A stretch of 64,000 nucleotides of DNA from Agrobacterium larrymoorei (GTDB taxonomy: Bacteria > Pseudomonadota > Alphaproteobacteria > Rhizobiales > Rhizobiaceae), in the NCBI RefSeq assembly GCF_013322225.1, contig NZ_JAAMFB010000003.1, forward strand, positions 124,001-188,000. The letters are read 5' to 3'. The notes under the pieces are model-generated. The model worked only from the letters and a program-made list of their open reading frames with translations, was not told the origin of the DNA and searched no databases. This document shows, piece after piece, positions 20,889 through 31,187 of the stretch. Position 1 is the stretch's first letter. Every line of letters begins with the position of its first letter. The position numbers and the translations under genes are program-made.

Positions 20889-21380
20889 ATGGTCTCAAAA
20901 CGGCTGTCGCGCATGGAAGGACACCGCCGGAAATTTCTGGCGGTCATCGATGGAACGCCGGAATGTGAAAAGGCCGTGCATTACGCTGGCCGTCGTGCGA
21001 AGAACTCCAATGGTGGTCTGGTCCTTCTGTTCGTGATCCCGGAAGGTGATTTCCAGCAATGGCTGGGCGTCGAGCAGATCATGCGCGCTGAGGCGCAGGA
21101 AGAGGCGGAAGCCTCGCTTGCCAAGGTGGCGCAGAAGGTCCGCGAGACGATGGGGATCGAGCCGGAGGCGGTGATCCGAGAAGGCAATGCCGCGGAGCAA
21201 ATCCACGGCCTGATCGAAGAGGACCGCGATATCGCCATTCTGGTGCTGGCCGCCGGGTCCACCAAGGACGGGCCTGGACCGCTGGTGTCGTCGATTGCAG
21301 GTCGCGGTGCTGCCTTCCCTATCCCCGTAACCGTACTGCCGGATACGCTGACAGACGAAGAGATCGACGCACTTTGCTGA
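20889..21380 (+). CDS. Universal stress protein (UspA family)
   Basis: This 163-residue single-domain Usp protein begins the fold with KFLAVIDGTPECEKAVHYAG. It has the central VIREGNAAEQIHGLIEEDRDIAILVLAA segment of the family (seen around residues 98-125). The usual ATP-binding G-2x-G-9x-G pattern is not clearly intact near the C-terminus (GPGPLVSSIAGRGAAFPIPV), so nucleotide binding is uncertain. It sits after trpS with a 127-base gap and before the Nfu-type gene. Its stress role is inferred from the family only. Confidence 0.88.
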   Translation: MVSKRLSRMEGHRRKFLAVIDGTPECEKAVHYAGRRAKNSNGGLVLLFVIPEGDFQQWLGVEQIMRAEAQEEAEASLAKVAQKVRETMGIEPEAVIREGNAAEQIHGLIEEDRDIAILVLAAGSTKDGPGPLVSSIAGRGAAFPIPVTVLPDTLTDEEIDALC

Positions 21381-21572
21381 CAGACCGCTTAGCCTTGTTG
21401 AAATTCATGTTCGGCACGGGCTTGGTGGATGAAAGGCAGAGTATCGGATTTCTTGAATGCGTTTATCATGTCAGGGCTTGAAGTCGTTCTTCGTCCGGCA
21501 TATTTTGGAAGAATTCTAAATTACGAGGCGCCAGACTCTTGACCTCTGGTTAGAGCCTTGAAGGAGATCGAA

Positions 21573-22136
21573 ATGTTCATTCAAACGGAATCCACGCCGA
21601 ACCCATCGACGTTGAAGTTCCTGCCCGGCAAGGTGGTTCTGGAAAGCGGGACGGCGGAATTCCTGAATGCGCAGCAGGCGCAGGCTTCGCCGCTTGCTGC
21701 CGTGCTGTTCGAAATTCCCGGCGTCACCGGCGTCTATTACGGGTTCGATTTCATCACCGTCACCAAGGACGGTGCCGAGTGGCAGCACCTGAAGCCCGCA
21801 ATCCTCGGCTCGATCATGGAACACTTCATGTCCGGCCGCCCGCTGATGGGCACCGCTGTTCATGCCGAAGTTTCGGATGAAGAAGAGGAGTTCTTCGAAG
21901 CAGGCGATGAAACAATCGTCGCGACGATCAAAGAGCTTCTCGAAACCCGCGTTCGTCCCGCCGTTGCGCAGGATGGCGGCGACATCACCTTCCGCGGTTT
22001 CCGCGATGGTACGGTGTTCCTCAACATGAAAGGCGCATGCTCCGGCTGCCCGTCTTCCACGGCGACGCTGAAGCACGGCGTGCAGAACCTGCTGCGCCAT
22101 TTCGTGCCGGAAGTGCAAGAGGTCGAGGCTGTCTGA
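21573..22136 (+). CDS. NfuA/NifU-like Fe-S cluster scaffold protein
   Basis: This 187-residue protein has an N-terminal Nfu_N domain (MFIQTESTPNPSTLKFLPGK) and a C-terminal NifU-type domain with the CxxC cluster ligand GACSGCPSSTATLK. It carries Fe-S clusters to target enzymes. ATG 21573 is supported by a strong AAGGAG ribosome site with seven bases of spacing; five extra residues upstream are unlikely. MiaB, a 4Fe-4S enzyme that often needs such a carrier, is encoded 3 kb downstream. The gene stands alone between a Usp gene and an inverted repeat. Confidence 0.93.
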   Translation: MFIQTESTPNPSTLKFLPGKVVLESGTAEFLNAQQAQASPLAAVLFEIPGVTGVYYGFDFITVTKDGAEWQHLKPAILGSIMEHFMSGRPLMGTAVHAEVSDEEEEFFEAGDETIVATIKELLETRVRPAVAQDGGDITFRGFRDGTVFLNMKGACSGCPSSTATLKHGVQNLLRHFVPEVQEVEAV

Positions 22137-22182
22137 TTTGGCGGGCGCGTTGGCAGTTTGAGCTGACGTATTACGTCGCCTT

Positions 22183-22269
22183 CGTCATGCTCGGGCTTGT
22201 CCCGAGCATCTGCTGCCGTAGCAACTGGCTCGACGTGGGCGGATCCTCGGGTCAAGCCCGAGGATGACG
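22183..22269. repeat. Intergenic inverted repeat, copy 1 of the GTCATCCTCGGG family
   Basis: The left part CGTCATGCTCGGGCTTGTCC and the right part ending GCCCGAGGATGACG are inverted copies about 30 bases apart. Each half is itself palindromic (CTCGGGCTTGTCCCGAG; CCTCGGGTCAAGCCCGAGG). The same unit recurs at 27496-27583, 42746-42828 and 60135-60214, always between genes. It resembles the REP/RIME-type palindromes of rhizobial genomes. Confidence 0.85.
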
Positions 22270-22371
22270 TGGAGTTTGGATTGGCGTTTATCCCTAATTT
22301 CCGGCCGCGTTGGCTGGATATGTCGATCCCGCCTCGCTTACATAGAACATGAATGAAATCCGGCTCTCCAA

Positions 22372-23040
22372 ATGATCGTTCTTTCCCTTGATACCTCCGG
22401 CGTCGATTGCTCCGCCTGCATCTATGACAGCACGGCAGACACGGTGCTGGGCGAAGTCACCGAAAATATCGGCAAGGGCCATGCTGAACTGCTGATGGGC
22501 ATCATCGACGGCGCACTTTCGCAAGCGGGGGTCGGGCTCGATGCTGTCGAGCGGATCGCTGTCACCATCGGTCCTGGTTCCTTCACCGGCATTCGCGTCG
22601 GCGTTGCTGCCGCCCGAGGCTTTGCGCTTTCTCTCGGCGTCGAGGCCGTGGGGATAACCACGCTGGAAACACTGGCGGCACATTATTTGCTGCAAAACCC
22701 CGGTAAAGCCGTAGCGGTTGGCCTCGATGCCAAGCGGGAGGAATGTTACCTCCAGAAATTCGCCGCGGACGGTTTACCTTTGAACGACGCGGCACTTGTT
22801 TCGCTGGAAGATGCAAAGTCCATGCTTTCCGGTTTCTATGGCGTAATAATCGGCTCCGCTGCGCCGCTTTTTGCCGGTGAAGAAACCGGCTCCGGCCCGG
22901 ATCATTTTCCGATCGCCACGGTGGCTCGTGTCGGCGCGAAAAAGCAGACGGGACAGCCCAAGCCTGCCCCGCTTTATCTACGCGGGCCGGATGCCAAGCC
23001 GCAGCACGGATTTGCACTGGAACGCCGTCCAATGGCCTGA
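22372..23040 (+). CDS. tsaB: tRNA threonylcarbamoyladenosine biosynthesis protein TsaB
   Basis: TsaB is the non-catalytic partner of TsaD in forming t6A37 on ANN-decoding tRNAs. The 222-residue protein has the ASKHA-type N-terminus MIVLSLDTSGVDCSACIYD and the family motif IGPGSFTGIRVGVAAARGFAL. The ATG at 22372 starts the conserved sequence directly. It is followed closely by rimI, the usual tsaB-rimI pair, and then by the Fur-family gene, as in other rhizobia. Confidence 0.93.
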   Translation: MIVLSLDTSGVDCSACIYDSTADTVLGEVTENIGKGHAELLMGIIDGALSQAGVGLDAVERIAVTIGPGSFTGIRVGVAAARGFALSLGVEAVGITTLETLAAHYLLQNPGKAVAVGLDAKREECYLQKFAADGLPLNDAALVSLEDAKSMLSGFYGVIIGSAAPLFAGEETGSGPDHFPIATVARVGAKKQTGQPKPAPLYLRGPDAKPQHGFALERRPMA

Positions 23041-23079
23041 TACGCCGGGTTGATATTCACGGCGGATGATTCCCTTAAA

Positions 23080-23574
23080 ATGTTCGACGACTATCTGAGC
23101 TGGAAGCCTTATTTCGAAATCCTGCCCATGGCGCATGAGGATTGCTCGGATGTCTCGGAGCTTCACGGCAACCGCTTTCCACAGCCATGGAATGACGGCG
23201 AGTTTAGCGGGCTTCTTTCGCAAAATAGCGTCTTCGGTGCCGTCGCCCGCCAGACCAATGCCTTCTTCAGCAAACCGCTCGGCGGGTTCGTGCTTTCGCG
23301 TGAGGCGGGCGGTGAGGCAGAAATATTGACGATTGCGGTCAGCGAGAAATTTGGCCGCGCCGGGCTTGGCTGGCGGCTGATGCAGGCAGCCATGCGCGAA
23401 GCACTTATGCGCGGGGCGGAGACCATGTTTCTGGAGGTGGATGGCGCCAACGCATCCGCCATCGGGCTCTATAAGAAGCTGGGCTTCGGGACGGTGGCAG
23501 AACGCAAGGCCTATTACACAGCGAAAGATGGGACAAAGTCCACGGCGCTTGTCATGCGGCGCGATCTTCGCTAA
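23080..23574 (+). CDS. rimI: Ribosomal-protein-alanine N-acetyltransferase RimI-like (GNAT)
   Basis: This GNAT acetyltransferase of about 164 residues probably acetylates the N-terminal alanine of ribosomal protein S18. The acetyl-CoA binding segment is LTIAVSEKFGRAGLGWRLMQ, followed by MFLEVDGANASAIGLYKKLG and GFGTVAERKAYY. ATG 23080 is preferred; a TTG at 23050 would add ten residues. It follows tsaB by 39 bases, the conserved tsaB-rimI arrangement, which supports the RimI name over other GNAT roles. The true substrate is not shown. Confidence 0.85.
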   Translation: MFDDYLSWKPYFEILPMAHEDCSDVSELHGNRFPQPWNDGEFSGLLSQNSVFGAVARQTNAFFSKPLGGFVLSREAGGEAEILTIAVSEKFGRAGLGWRLMQAAMREALMRGAETMFLEVDGANASAIGLYKKLGFGTVAERKAYYTAKDGTKSTALVMRRDLR

Positions 23575-23642
23575 CTCCCCTATAGTGACAATATCCGGCG
23601 TTTAGCACGCCGAACCAACGAAGCATCTGAAGGCCTGATAAC

Positions 23643-24071
23643 GTGGTAGACCTTTCGAAAACGCTTGAAGAATTATGTGCGGAGCGCGGCATGCGCATGA
23701 CCGACCAGCGGCGCGTGATCGCCCGCGTTCTTCAGGAGTCCGAGGATCATCCTGACGTGGAGGAGCTTTATCGCCGTTCTTCCGCCGTCGATCCGAAAAT
23801 ATCGATTTCAACGGTTTACCGCACCGTCAAACTGTTCGAAGACACCGGTATCATTGAACGTCATGATTTCCGTGACGGTCGTTCGCGCTATGAGACCGTG
23901 CCGGAAGAGCACCACGATCACTTGATCGATCTCAAGAACGGCGTCGTCATCGAGTTTCGCTCCGCCGAGATCGAAGCGCTTCAGGAAAAGATCGCCCGCG
24001 AACACGGGTTCAGGCTGGTGGACCATAGGCTCGAACTTTACGGCGTTCCGCTGAAACCGGAAGAGCGCTGA
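23643..24071 (+). CDS. fur: Fur-family metalloregulator (Fur/Mur)
   Basis: This 142-residue Fur-family repressor starts at a GTG (23643). The winged helix is in ERGMRMTDQRRVIARVLQES and ISTVYRTVKLFEDTGI. Metal ligands are in PEEHHDHLIDLKNGVVIEF. The CxxC structural zinc pair of E. coli Fur is absent; the only cysteine is near the N-terminus. That pattern fits the rhizobial protein called Mur or Fur, which responds mainly to manganese and regulates Mn/Fe uptake. It lies between rimI and olsA. A small hairpin (CGGCG/CGCCG) lies in its short leader. Confidence 0.9.
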   Translation: MVDLSKTLEELCAERGMRMTDQRRVIARVLQESEDHPDVEELYRRSSAVDPKISISTVYRTVKLFEDTGIIERHDFRDGRSRYETVPEEHHDHLIDLKNGVVIEFRSAEIEALQEKIAREHGFRLVDHRLELYGVPLKPEER

Positions 24072-24102
24072 AAAAGGCCGGGGTCACGGAGCGAATGATG
24101 CG

Positions 24103-24903
24103 ATGATGTGGCTTCGGATCGCCTACCTGCTGCTGGTGCTTTCAGTGCTGACATTGGTGCTGTTGCCGGTGCAGCTTCTGGGTCTTTATTTCGACTGGCC
24201 GATCCGTCGCACCTTGCCACGTCTGTGGCACAGGGTCGCCTGCCACACGCTCGGCATCCGCGTGCATGTGCATGGCGAACCGGAGCGTGCCAAGCCGCTG
24301 ATGCTGGTGTCCAACCACATTTCCTGGAAAGACATCATGGTGCTGGGCAGCGTCGCCGATGTCGCTTTCATTGCCAAGACGGAGGTGCGCGACTGGCCCG
24401 TCTTCGGCCTGCTGGCACGGCTTCAGAAGACGATTTTCGTGGCGCGGGAGCAGAGACGTAGTGCAGGGGCGCAGGTCAATGAAATTGCCGAGCGGATGGC
24501 GGGCGCTGAGATCGTCGTCCTGTTTCCCGAAGGCACCACCTCGGATGGCAACCGGCTGCTGCCGATGAAATCCTCGCTGTTCGGTGCGGCATCCAGCGCT
24601 GCAGATCAGGTGCCGGGCGGCCTTGTCTATGTCCAGCCGGTCGCCATCGCCTATACCGGCATCCACGGCACGGCCATGGGTCGCTTTCACCGGCCCGTGG
24701 TGGCATGGCCCGGCAGCATCGAACTGATCCCCTCCCTGATGGGTGTGATGAAGGCGGGCGCTATCGATGTGGACGTGACCTTCGGTGATGCGATCCCCTT
24801 CCATAAGGGCGATAATCGCAAGACGCTCAGCCTTGATACGACCATGGCTGTTCGCACCATGCTGAATTTCAGCCTGCGCGGCGGCTGGCGAAAGTCTCGA
24901 TAA
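24103..24903 (+). CDS. olsA: Lyso-ornithine lipid O-acyltransferase OlsA (PlsC family)
   Basis: This 266-residue membrane-associated acyltransferase of the 1-acylglycerol-3-phosphate family has one N-terminal hydrophobic segment (LLLVLSVLTLVLLPVQLLGL). Its catalytic HX4D box is NHISWKD and the second box is FPEGTTSDG. OlsA adds the second fatty acid to lyso-ornithine lipid; the alternative is a general PlsC making phosphatidic acid. The OlsA call is favoured by an olsB homologue 12 kb away and by the position after fur in related agrobacteria, recalled rather than aligned. ATG codons at 24103 and 24106 are both usable. Confidence 0.75.
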   Translation: MMWLRIAYLLLVLSVLTLVLLPVQLLGLYFDWPIRRTLPRLWHRVACHTLGIRVHVHGEPERAKPLMLVSNHISWKDIMVLGSVADVAFIAKTEVRDWPVFGLLARLQKTIFVAREQRRSAGAQVNEIAERMAGAEIVVLFPEGTTSDGNRLLPMKSSLFGAASSAADQVPGGLVYVQPVAIAYTGIHGTAMGRFHRPVVAWPGSIELIPSLMGVMKAGAIDVDVTFGDAIPFHKGDNRKTLSLDTTMAVRTMLNFSLRGGWRKSR

Positions 24904-24962
24904 GCCCGCATTTCTCGCATTTTTCTATTTAACTGGGCCTAGAAAATCATTAGATAACGGCC

Positions 24963-26372
<1,410 letters not shown>

Positions 26373-26419
26373 AGTTAGAGTTGGGAACCGGAACTGACCT
26401 GGGACAGGAGCCTGACCGC

Positions 26420-27475
26420 TTGAACGCACATGAATTGGTATCACCTTCATCGCGCCAGCCACGCTCAGCCGCGACCGACGCCAATCACTTCGTCCTCACG
26501 TTCGAGAATAACAGGATAGCGGGAGAGCTATTCGGTCAGTTCGATCAAAACCTGAAATTGCTGGAGCAGCGGCTCAATATCGACGCCCGCCCACGCGGCA
26601 ATTCGGTTGCGATTACGGGCGAGCTGGTGGCCACAAATCAGGCTCGCCGCGCGCTGGATTTCCTCTATGAACGCCTGCTGAAAGGCGGCACGGTCGAGCT
26701 TTCCGATGTGGAAGGCGCAATCCGCATGGCCGTTGCTGCGGATGACCAGTTGACCCTGCCGACAATGGAGCGCAAAGCCAAAGTGTCGATGGCGCAAATT
26801 TCCACCCGCAAGAAAACGATCAATGCCCGCACGCCGACGCAGGACGTCTATATGCGGGCGCTGGAACAGTCGGAACTTGTCTTCGGTGTTGGCCCTGCCG
26901 GTACGGGCAAGACCTATCTGGCCGTTGCCCATGCCGCCCAGCTTCTGGAGCGCGGCGCTGTTGATCGCATCATCCTGTCTCGCCCCGCCGTCGAAGCGGG
27001 CGAGCGTCTCGGCTTCCTGCCAGGTGACATGAAGGAAAAGGTCGATCCTTACCTTCGTCCGCTTTATGACGCGCTTTACGACATGATGCCGGGTGACAAG
27101 GTGGAACGTGCCATTCAGGCAGGCGTCATCGAAATCGCGCCGCTTGCCTTTATGCGCGGACGCACGTTGGCCAACGCCGCCGTCATTCTGGACGAGGCGC
27201 AGAACACCACGACGATGCAGATGAAGATGTTTCTGACGCGTCTTGGCGAAAACGGCCGCATGATCGTGACCGGCGACCCAAGCCAGGTGGACTTGCCGCG
27301 TGGCGTGAAGTCCGGTCTGGTCGAAGCGTTGCAAATTCTGCCAGAGGTGGAGGGCGTCTCCGTCGTCCGCTTCAAGGACGTGGATGTGGTGCGCCATCCG
27401 ATGGTTGCCCGCATCGTGCGTGCCTACGAGGCGCATACGGCGGTGCCGGATGAGAGCCTGCCAAGAGGCAATTGA
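26420..27475 (+). CDS. phoH: PhoH-like ATPase (PhoL)
   Basis: This PhoH-family NTPase of about 351 residues has Walker A GPAGTGKTYLAVAHA and Walker B VILDEAQNTT. It belongs to the ybeY-linked PhoL group, implicated in RNA metabolism and ribosome maturation. The start is likely the TTG at 26420 because ACAGGAG (26404-26410) lies nine bases before it; an in-frame TTG at 26381 lacks such a site. It follows miaB by about 47 bases and is separated from ybeY by an inverted repeat. Confidence 0.92.
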   Translation: MNAHELVSPSSRQPRSAATDANHFVLTFENNRIAGELFGQFDQNLKLLEQRLNIDARPRGNSVAITGELVATNQARRALDFLYERLLKGGTVELSDVEGAIRMAVAADDQLTLPTMERKAKVSMAQISTRKKTINARTPTQDVYMRALEQSELVFGVGPAGTGKTYLAVAHAAQLLERGAVDRIILSRPAVEAGERLGFLPGDMKEKVDPYLRPLYDALYDMMPGDKVERAIQAGVIEIAPLAFMRGRTLANAAVILDEAQNTTTMQMKMFLTRLGENGRMIVTGDPSQVDLPRGVKSGLVEALQILPEVEGVSVVRFKDVDVVRHPMVARIVRAYEAHTAVPDESLPRGN

Positions 27476-27495
27476 CGAGGGAAGTCCTTGGACTT

Positions 27496-27583
27496 CCGTC
27501 ATCCTCGGGCTTGTCCCGAGGATCCAACCACGCCGAATAAAATCAAGCCGTTGCAGATCCCCGGAACAAGCCGAGGATGACGG
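27496..27583. repeat. Intergenic inverted repeat, copy 2 of the GTCATCCTCGGG family
   Basis: Left end CCGTCATCCTCGGGCTTGTC and right end CCGAGGATGACGG are inverted copies around a 40-odd base centre. The right inner half has diverged. It lies between phoH and ybeY, two genes normally co-transcribed, so it may form a stem-loop in their shared mRNA. Confidence 0.85.
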
Positions 27584-27642
27584 AATACTGGAGAAGTCGT
27601 TCTCATCGGGACAGCGACTTCAGAGGAAACTAAAGTACAAGC

Positions 27643-28149
27643 ATGACAGCGCTGGATATTCAGATCAGTGTCGAGGCCGAAAGTTGGCCCTCGGAGGAAG
27701 AACTTTTCGCTTTCAGTAGGAAAGTCGTGGATGCGGCGGTGAGCTTTCTCAAGACAGAGGAAGACCAGCCCTTCCCAAAAATGCCGGTGGAACTGTCTCT
27801 GGTCTTCACCGACGATGCGGCCATCCGGGAAATAAATGCGGAATGGCGCGATAAGGATAAGGCGACGAATGTCCTTTCTTTTCCGGCATTTCCACTGGAA
27901 CCGGGCGGCATGCCGGGGCCGATGCTGGGCGATATCGTGATTGCGCGGGAGACAGTAGAGCGGGAAGCTCTTGATCTTGAGAGGAGTTTCGAGGATCATT
28001 TGACCCATCTTCTGGTGCATGGCTTCCTGCACCTCTTCGGTTACGACCATCTGGAAACCGATGAGGCGGAGGAAATGGAAGCGCTTGAGACTCGCATTTT
28101 GGCCACTCTTGGCCTATCTGATCCCTATGCGGATCAGGATCCGATTTGA
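27643..28149 (+). CDS. ybeY: Endoribonuclease/rRNA maturation factor YbeY
   Basis: This 168-residue metalloprotein of the UPF0054 family acts in 16S rRNA 3'-end maturation and ribosome quality control. The zinc site is the complete HGxLHLxGYDH motif in LVHGFLHLFGYDHLETDE. The upstream LSLVFTDDAAIREINAEWRD segment is also conserved. In rhizobia YbeY also affects small-RNA regulation, from published work. The next gene begins at or just after its stop, so the two are coupled. Confidence 0.96.
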   Translation: MTALDIQISVEAESWPSEEELFAFSRKVVDAAVSFLKTEEDQPFPKMPVELSLVFTDDAAIREINAEWRDKDKATNVLSFPAFPLEPGGMPGPMLGDIVIARETVEREALDLERSFEDHLTHLLVHGFLHLFGYDHLETDEAEEMEALETRILATLGLSDPYADQDPI

Positions 28150-28166
28150 TCGAACTGTTTGGAACA

Positions 28167-29303
28167 ATGAACGAAAATTCTTCACGACCGCCCCATGAGG
28201 GCAAAGACACCGGGGAACAGTCCTCATCGGAGGAGGGCAGTAGTCCGTTACGACAGGACTACAATGCCAAGCCCAAGGCTACCTTCTGGTCAAGGGTATC
28301 GCGGCTTTTGAAGCCGTCGCAAGGTGAGCGGCTCCGCGAAGAAATCACCGATGCGCTGATGACCGATACCGAAATCGGCGCGGCCTTTTCGCCCGAAGAA
28401 CGGGTAATGCTCAACAACATCCTCCGTTTTCGCGAAGTCCGCGTTGAGGACATCATGATTCCCCGCGTCGATATCGAGGGTCTTGATGAAAGCATGACCA
28501 TCGGCGAGGCGATGATCCTTTTCGAAGAAAGCGGTCGTTCCCGTATGCCGGTTTATGACGATACGCTGGATAATCCAAAGGGTATGATCCATATCCGCGA
28601 TCTTCTCTCCTATGTGGGGCGGCAGGCCCTCAACAAACGTCGCAACGTCAGTCCGATCGTTGCTGGTGAGGATGGAAAGATGTCGCGTTCCGCACCGGTG
28701 AATTTTGATCTGGCGCGGGTCGATCTCGAGAAGACGCTCGCCGAGGCGGGCGTCGTGCGTAAAATCCTCTTCGTTCCCCCATCCATGCTGGCGTCCGACT
28801 TGCTCAAGAGCATGCAGGCGCAGCGCACGCAGCTTGCGCTGGTGATCGACGAATATGGCGGCACGGATGGTCTGGTCAGCCACGAGGACATCGTGGAAAT
28901 GGTGATCGGCGATATCGATGACGAGCATGACAAGGACGAGGCGATGTTCTCGCGTCTCTCGCCCGATGTCGTTATAGCGGATGCGCGCGCGGAACTGGTC
29001 GATCTTACAGAGGCCATAGGCCCCGACTTCGACGTTCGTGAACACATCGAGGAAATCGATACTCTTGGCGGACTGATCTTCTTTGCTCTGGGCCGCATCC
29101 CGACCAAGGGCGAAGTTGTGCGTGCGGTTCCCGGTTTCGAGTTCCATATTCTCGACGCGGATTCCCGCCGTATCAAGGGCGTTCGGATCGAGCGCAGTCA
29201 TGCTTCCGAAGGCGAGGACGATCAGGCCCCTGCCGATGCCCGTGCGAACGCACTGATGGCGTTGCCGACGCCTGCCCGCAGCACGGATGGCGCTTCTGTT
29301 TGA
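28167..29303 (+). CDS. CBS-domain hemolysin-family protein (CorC/TlyC-like)
   Basis: This protein of about 378 residues has two CBS domains beginning with REVRVEDIMIPRVDIEGLDE. A C-terminal CorC_HlyC transporter-associated domain follows (around LGGLIFFALGRIPTKGEVVR). There is no DUF21 membrane domain, so it is the soluble CorC form. Such proteins are linked to Mg/Co efflux in enterobacteria; the hemolysin name is historical. Its place between ybeY and lnt is conserved. ATG 28167 is preferred; a TTG at 28146 overlaps the ybeY stop. A strong hairpin follows the gene. Confidence 0.9.
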   Translation: MNENSSRPPHEGKDTGEQSSSEEGSSPLRQDYNAKPKATFWSRVSRLLKPSQGERLREEITDALMTDTEIGAAFSPEERVMLNNILRFREVRVEDIMIPRVDIEGLDESMTIGEAMILFEESGRSRMPVYDDTLDNPKGMIHIRDLLSYVGRQALNKRRNVSPIVAGEDGKMSRSAPVNFDLARVDLEKTLAEAGVVRKILFVPPSMLASDLLKSMQAQRTQLALVIDEYGGTDGLVSHEDIVEMVIGDIDDEHDKDEAMFSRLSPDVVIADARAELVDLTEAIGPDFDVREHIEEIDTLGGLIFFALGRIPTKGEVVRAVPGFEFHILDADSRRIKGVRIERSHASEGEDDQAPADARANALMALPTPARSTDGASV

Positions 29304-29314
29304 TGGAAAATGAT

Positions 29315-29350
29315 GCGACCGCGAGAGTTTATCTCGCGGTCGCTTTCTCT
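29315..29350 (+). terminator. Rho-independent-type terminator after the CorC-like gene
   Basis: GCGACCGCGAG (29315-29325) and CTCGCGGTCGC (29333-29343) form a perfect 11-bp stem with loop AGTTTAT, followed by TTTCTCTT. It begins 11 bases after the stop codon. It would separate the miaB-to-corC run from lnt. Confidence 0.75.
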
Positions 29351-29457
29351 TCGCCTAGCGCCCTACGGTCGGCGCGGTGGACGCTGCTTTTCTTTTCCGT
29401 TAGAGCATTTGCTGTGTTTCGCAGCCTAACTGTGCCCGTCGAGGAGATCGAACATAT

Positions 29458-31047
29458 ATGGAGCGACTGGCAGGCAGGGTAATGTTGAGCAGCGGAGCGA
29501 GGCGCGCAGTCATCGCTGTTCTGGCTGGCGCAATCGGTGCTTTGGCATTGCCGCCCGTCGGCTTCTTCGCTGCATTGTTCGTCTCTTTTACCCTTCTGGT
29601 CTGGCTTCTGGACGGAACCACCGGTCACCCAGACGGGAAGGTTTTTTCGCGCTCAGCGAAAAGTTTCGCCCTTGGATGGCTGTTCGGCCTGGGATACTTC
29701 GTCGCCAGCCTGTGGTGGATGGGCAACGCGCTTCTGCTGGAGGCAGAGGAATTTGCGTGGGCCTTGCCGCTTGCAGTTCTAGGATTGCCAGCTTTTCTGG
29801 CACTGTTTTATGGCCTGGCCGTGATGCTGGCCAATATGATCTGGTCCGATGGCTGGGGCAGGATCGCAGCCCTTGCGGCAGCCTTCGGCCTTTGTGAGTG
29901 GCTGCGCAGTTTTGTTGCCACGGGCTTTCCATGGAACGCCGTCGGTTACGGCATCATGCCCATACCGCTGATGATGCAGACATCTGCCCTCATCGGCATT
30001 TTCGGCGTATCGATGCTGGCTGTCTTCGTCTTCTCAAGTCCGGCGCTGTTGGGAACCAAAAAGGGAATGGTGCCCGGCCTGCTGCTGGCCGCAGCCATGC
30101 TGTCCTTTCATCTGGGTTTTGGCGCCTACCGTCTGCATGGTGCTGTCGAACCGGCGGAAGGTGATATGTCGGTGCGCATCGTGCAGCCGGGCATCGACCA
30201 GTCCCGCAAGATGCTGAATGCGGACCGCGTCGAGATATTCAAAGAGCATCTTCGACTGACTGGCCTGCCGCCATCACCGGGGAAAAAGCGACCCGACATC
30301 ATCGTCTGGCCGGAGACCTCCGTTCCTTTCATCCTGACGCAAAACCCGGATGCGCTGGCGGAAATTGCCAGCGTGCTGGAGGACGGTCAGATTTTGCTGA
30401 CCGGCGCTGTGCGCATGGAAGATGCGGGGCCGGGCCATCCCGCACGCTATTATAATTCCGTTTATGCAGTCGACAGCCAGGGTCAGATCATTGGGGCGAC
30501 GGACAAGGTCCATCTCGTGCCATTCGGCGAATATGTCCCTTTTGAAGACACCCTGCGGCAGTTCGGCATCGAAAACCTCGTCAGCCTTCCCGGCGGCTTT
30601 TCCGCTGCGCCGACACGAATCCCCATAACCCTGCCGTCCGGCAAGAAGCTCTTCTCCTTCATCTGCTACGAGATCATTTTCCCCGATGAAGTGCCGCAGG
30701 ATATCGCTTCTGCGCAGGCCATCGTCAACGTTACCAATGATGGCTGGTTCGGCAATACACCGGGCCCTTACCAGCATTTTCAGCAGGCGCGGATACGCGC
30801 GGTCGAAACAGGCTTCCCGGTGATTCGCGCCGCCAATACGGGCATTTCAGCGGTTATCGATCCCCTGGGGCGAATTGCCGCAGGACTTGACTACGGTCAA
30901 ATCGGTATAATCGATTCTACTTTGAGTGGTGCGCTGCAAGGGCTTGCGAGTGAAGGGAATCGGCAGAAGCACTTTTGGTTGTTGTTTATAACTTTTATTG
31001 GCGTCGCGCTGATTGCAGGAAATGGTTTGCTCCGGCGTCAGAATTGA
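29458..31047 (+). CDS. lnt: Apolipoprotein N-acyltransferase
   Basis: Lnt adds the third acyl chain to lipoproteins after LspA cleavage. The 529-residue protein has several N-terminal membrane helices and then a periplasmic nitrilase-like domain. The catalytic triad is visible: Glu in IVWPETSVPF, Lys in TDKVHLVPFGEYVPF and Cys in FICYEIIFPDEV. A GAGGAGATCG ribosome site precedes ATG 29458. In Sinorhizobium the orthologue is known as actA for its role in acid tolerance, and the adjacent PhrR-type regulator is acid-induced there. Confidence 0.96.
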   Translation: MERLAGRVMLSSGARRAVIAVLAGAIGALALPPVGFFAALFVSFTLLVWLLDGTTGHPDGKVFSRSAKSFALGWLFGLGYFVASLWWMGNALLLEAEEFAWALPLAVLGLPAFLALFYGLAVMLANMIWSDGWGRIAALAAAFGLCEWLRSFVATGFPWNAVGYGIMPIPLMMQTSALIGIFGVSMLAVFVFSSPALLGTKKGMVPGLLLAAAMLSFHLGFGAYRLHGAVEPAEGDMSVRIVQPGIDQSRKMLNADRVEIFKEHLRLTGLPPSPGKKRPDIIVWPETSVPFILTQNPDALAEIASVLEDGQILLTGAVRMEDAGPGHPARYYNSVYAVDSQGQIIGATDKVHLVPFGEYVPFEDTLRQFGIENLVSLPGGFSAAPTRIPITLPSGKKLFSFICYEIIFPDEVPQDIASAQAIVNVTNDGWFGNTPGPYQHFQQARIRAVETGFPVIRAANTGISAVIDPLGRIAAGLDYGQIGIIDSTLSGALQGLASEGNRQKHFWLLFITFIGVALIAGNGLLRRQN

Positions 31048-31187
31048 CCAAAAACCCCTAAAATTGCATAGTGCGAGAGTGAGATTGCGTGACGCACATG
31101 ATCTTGGGGGCATGGCGCGTCGATTGACCTCGACGGTTTTACGCAAAAATGCAATATTGGCCGACAACAGGATGTCAGGACGAACGA

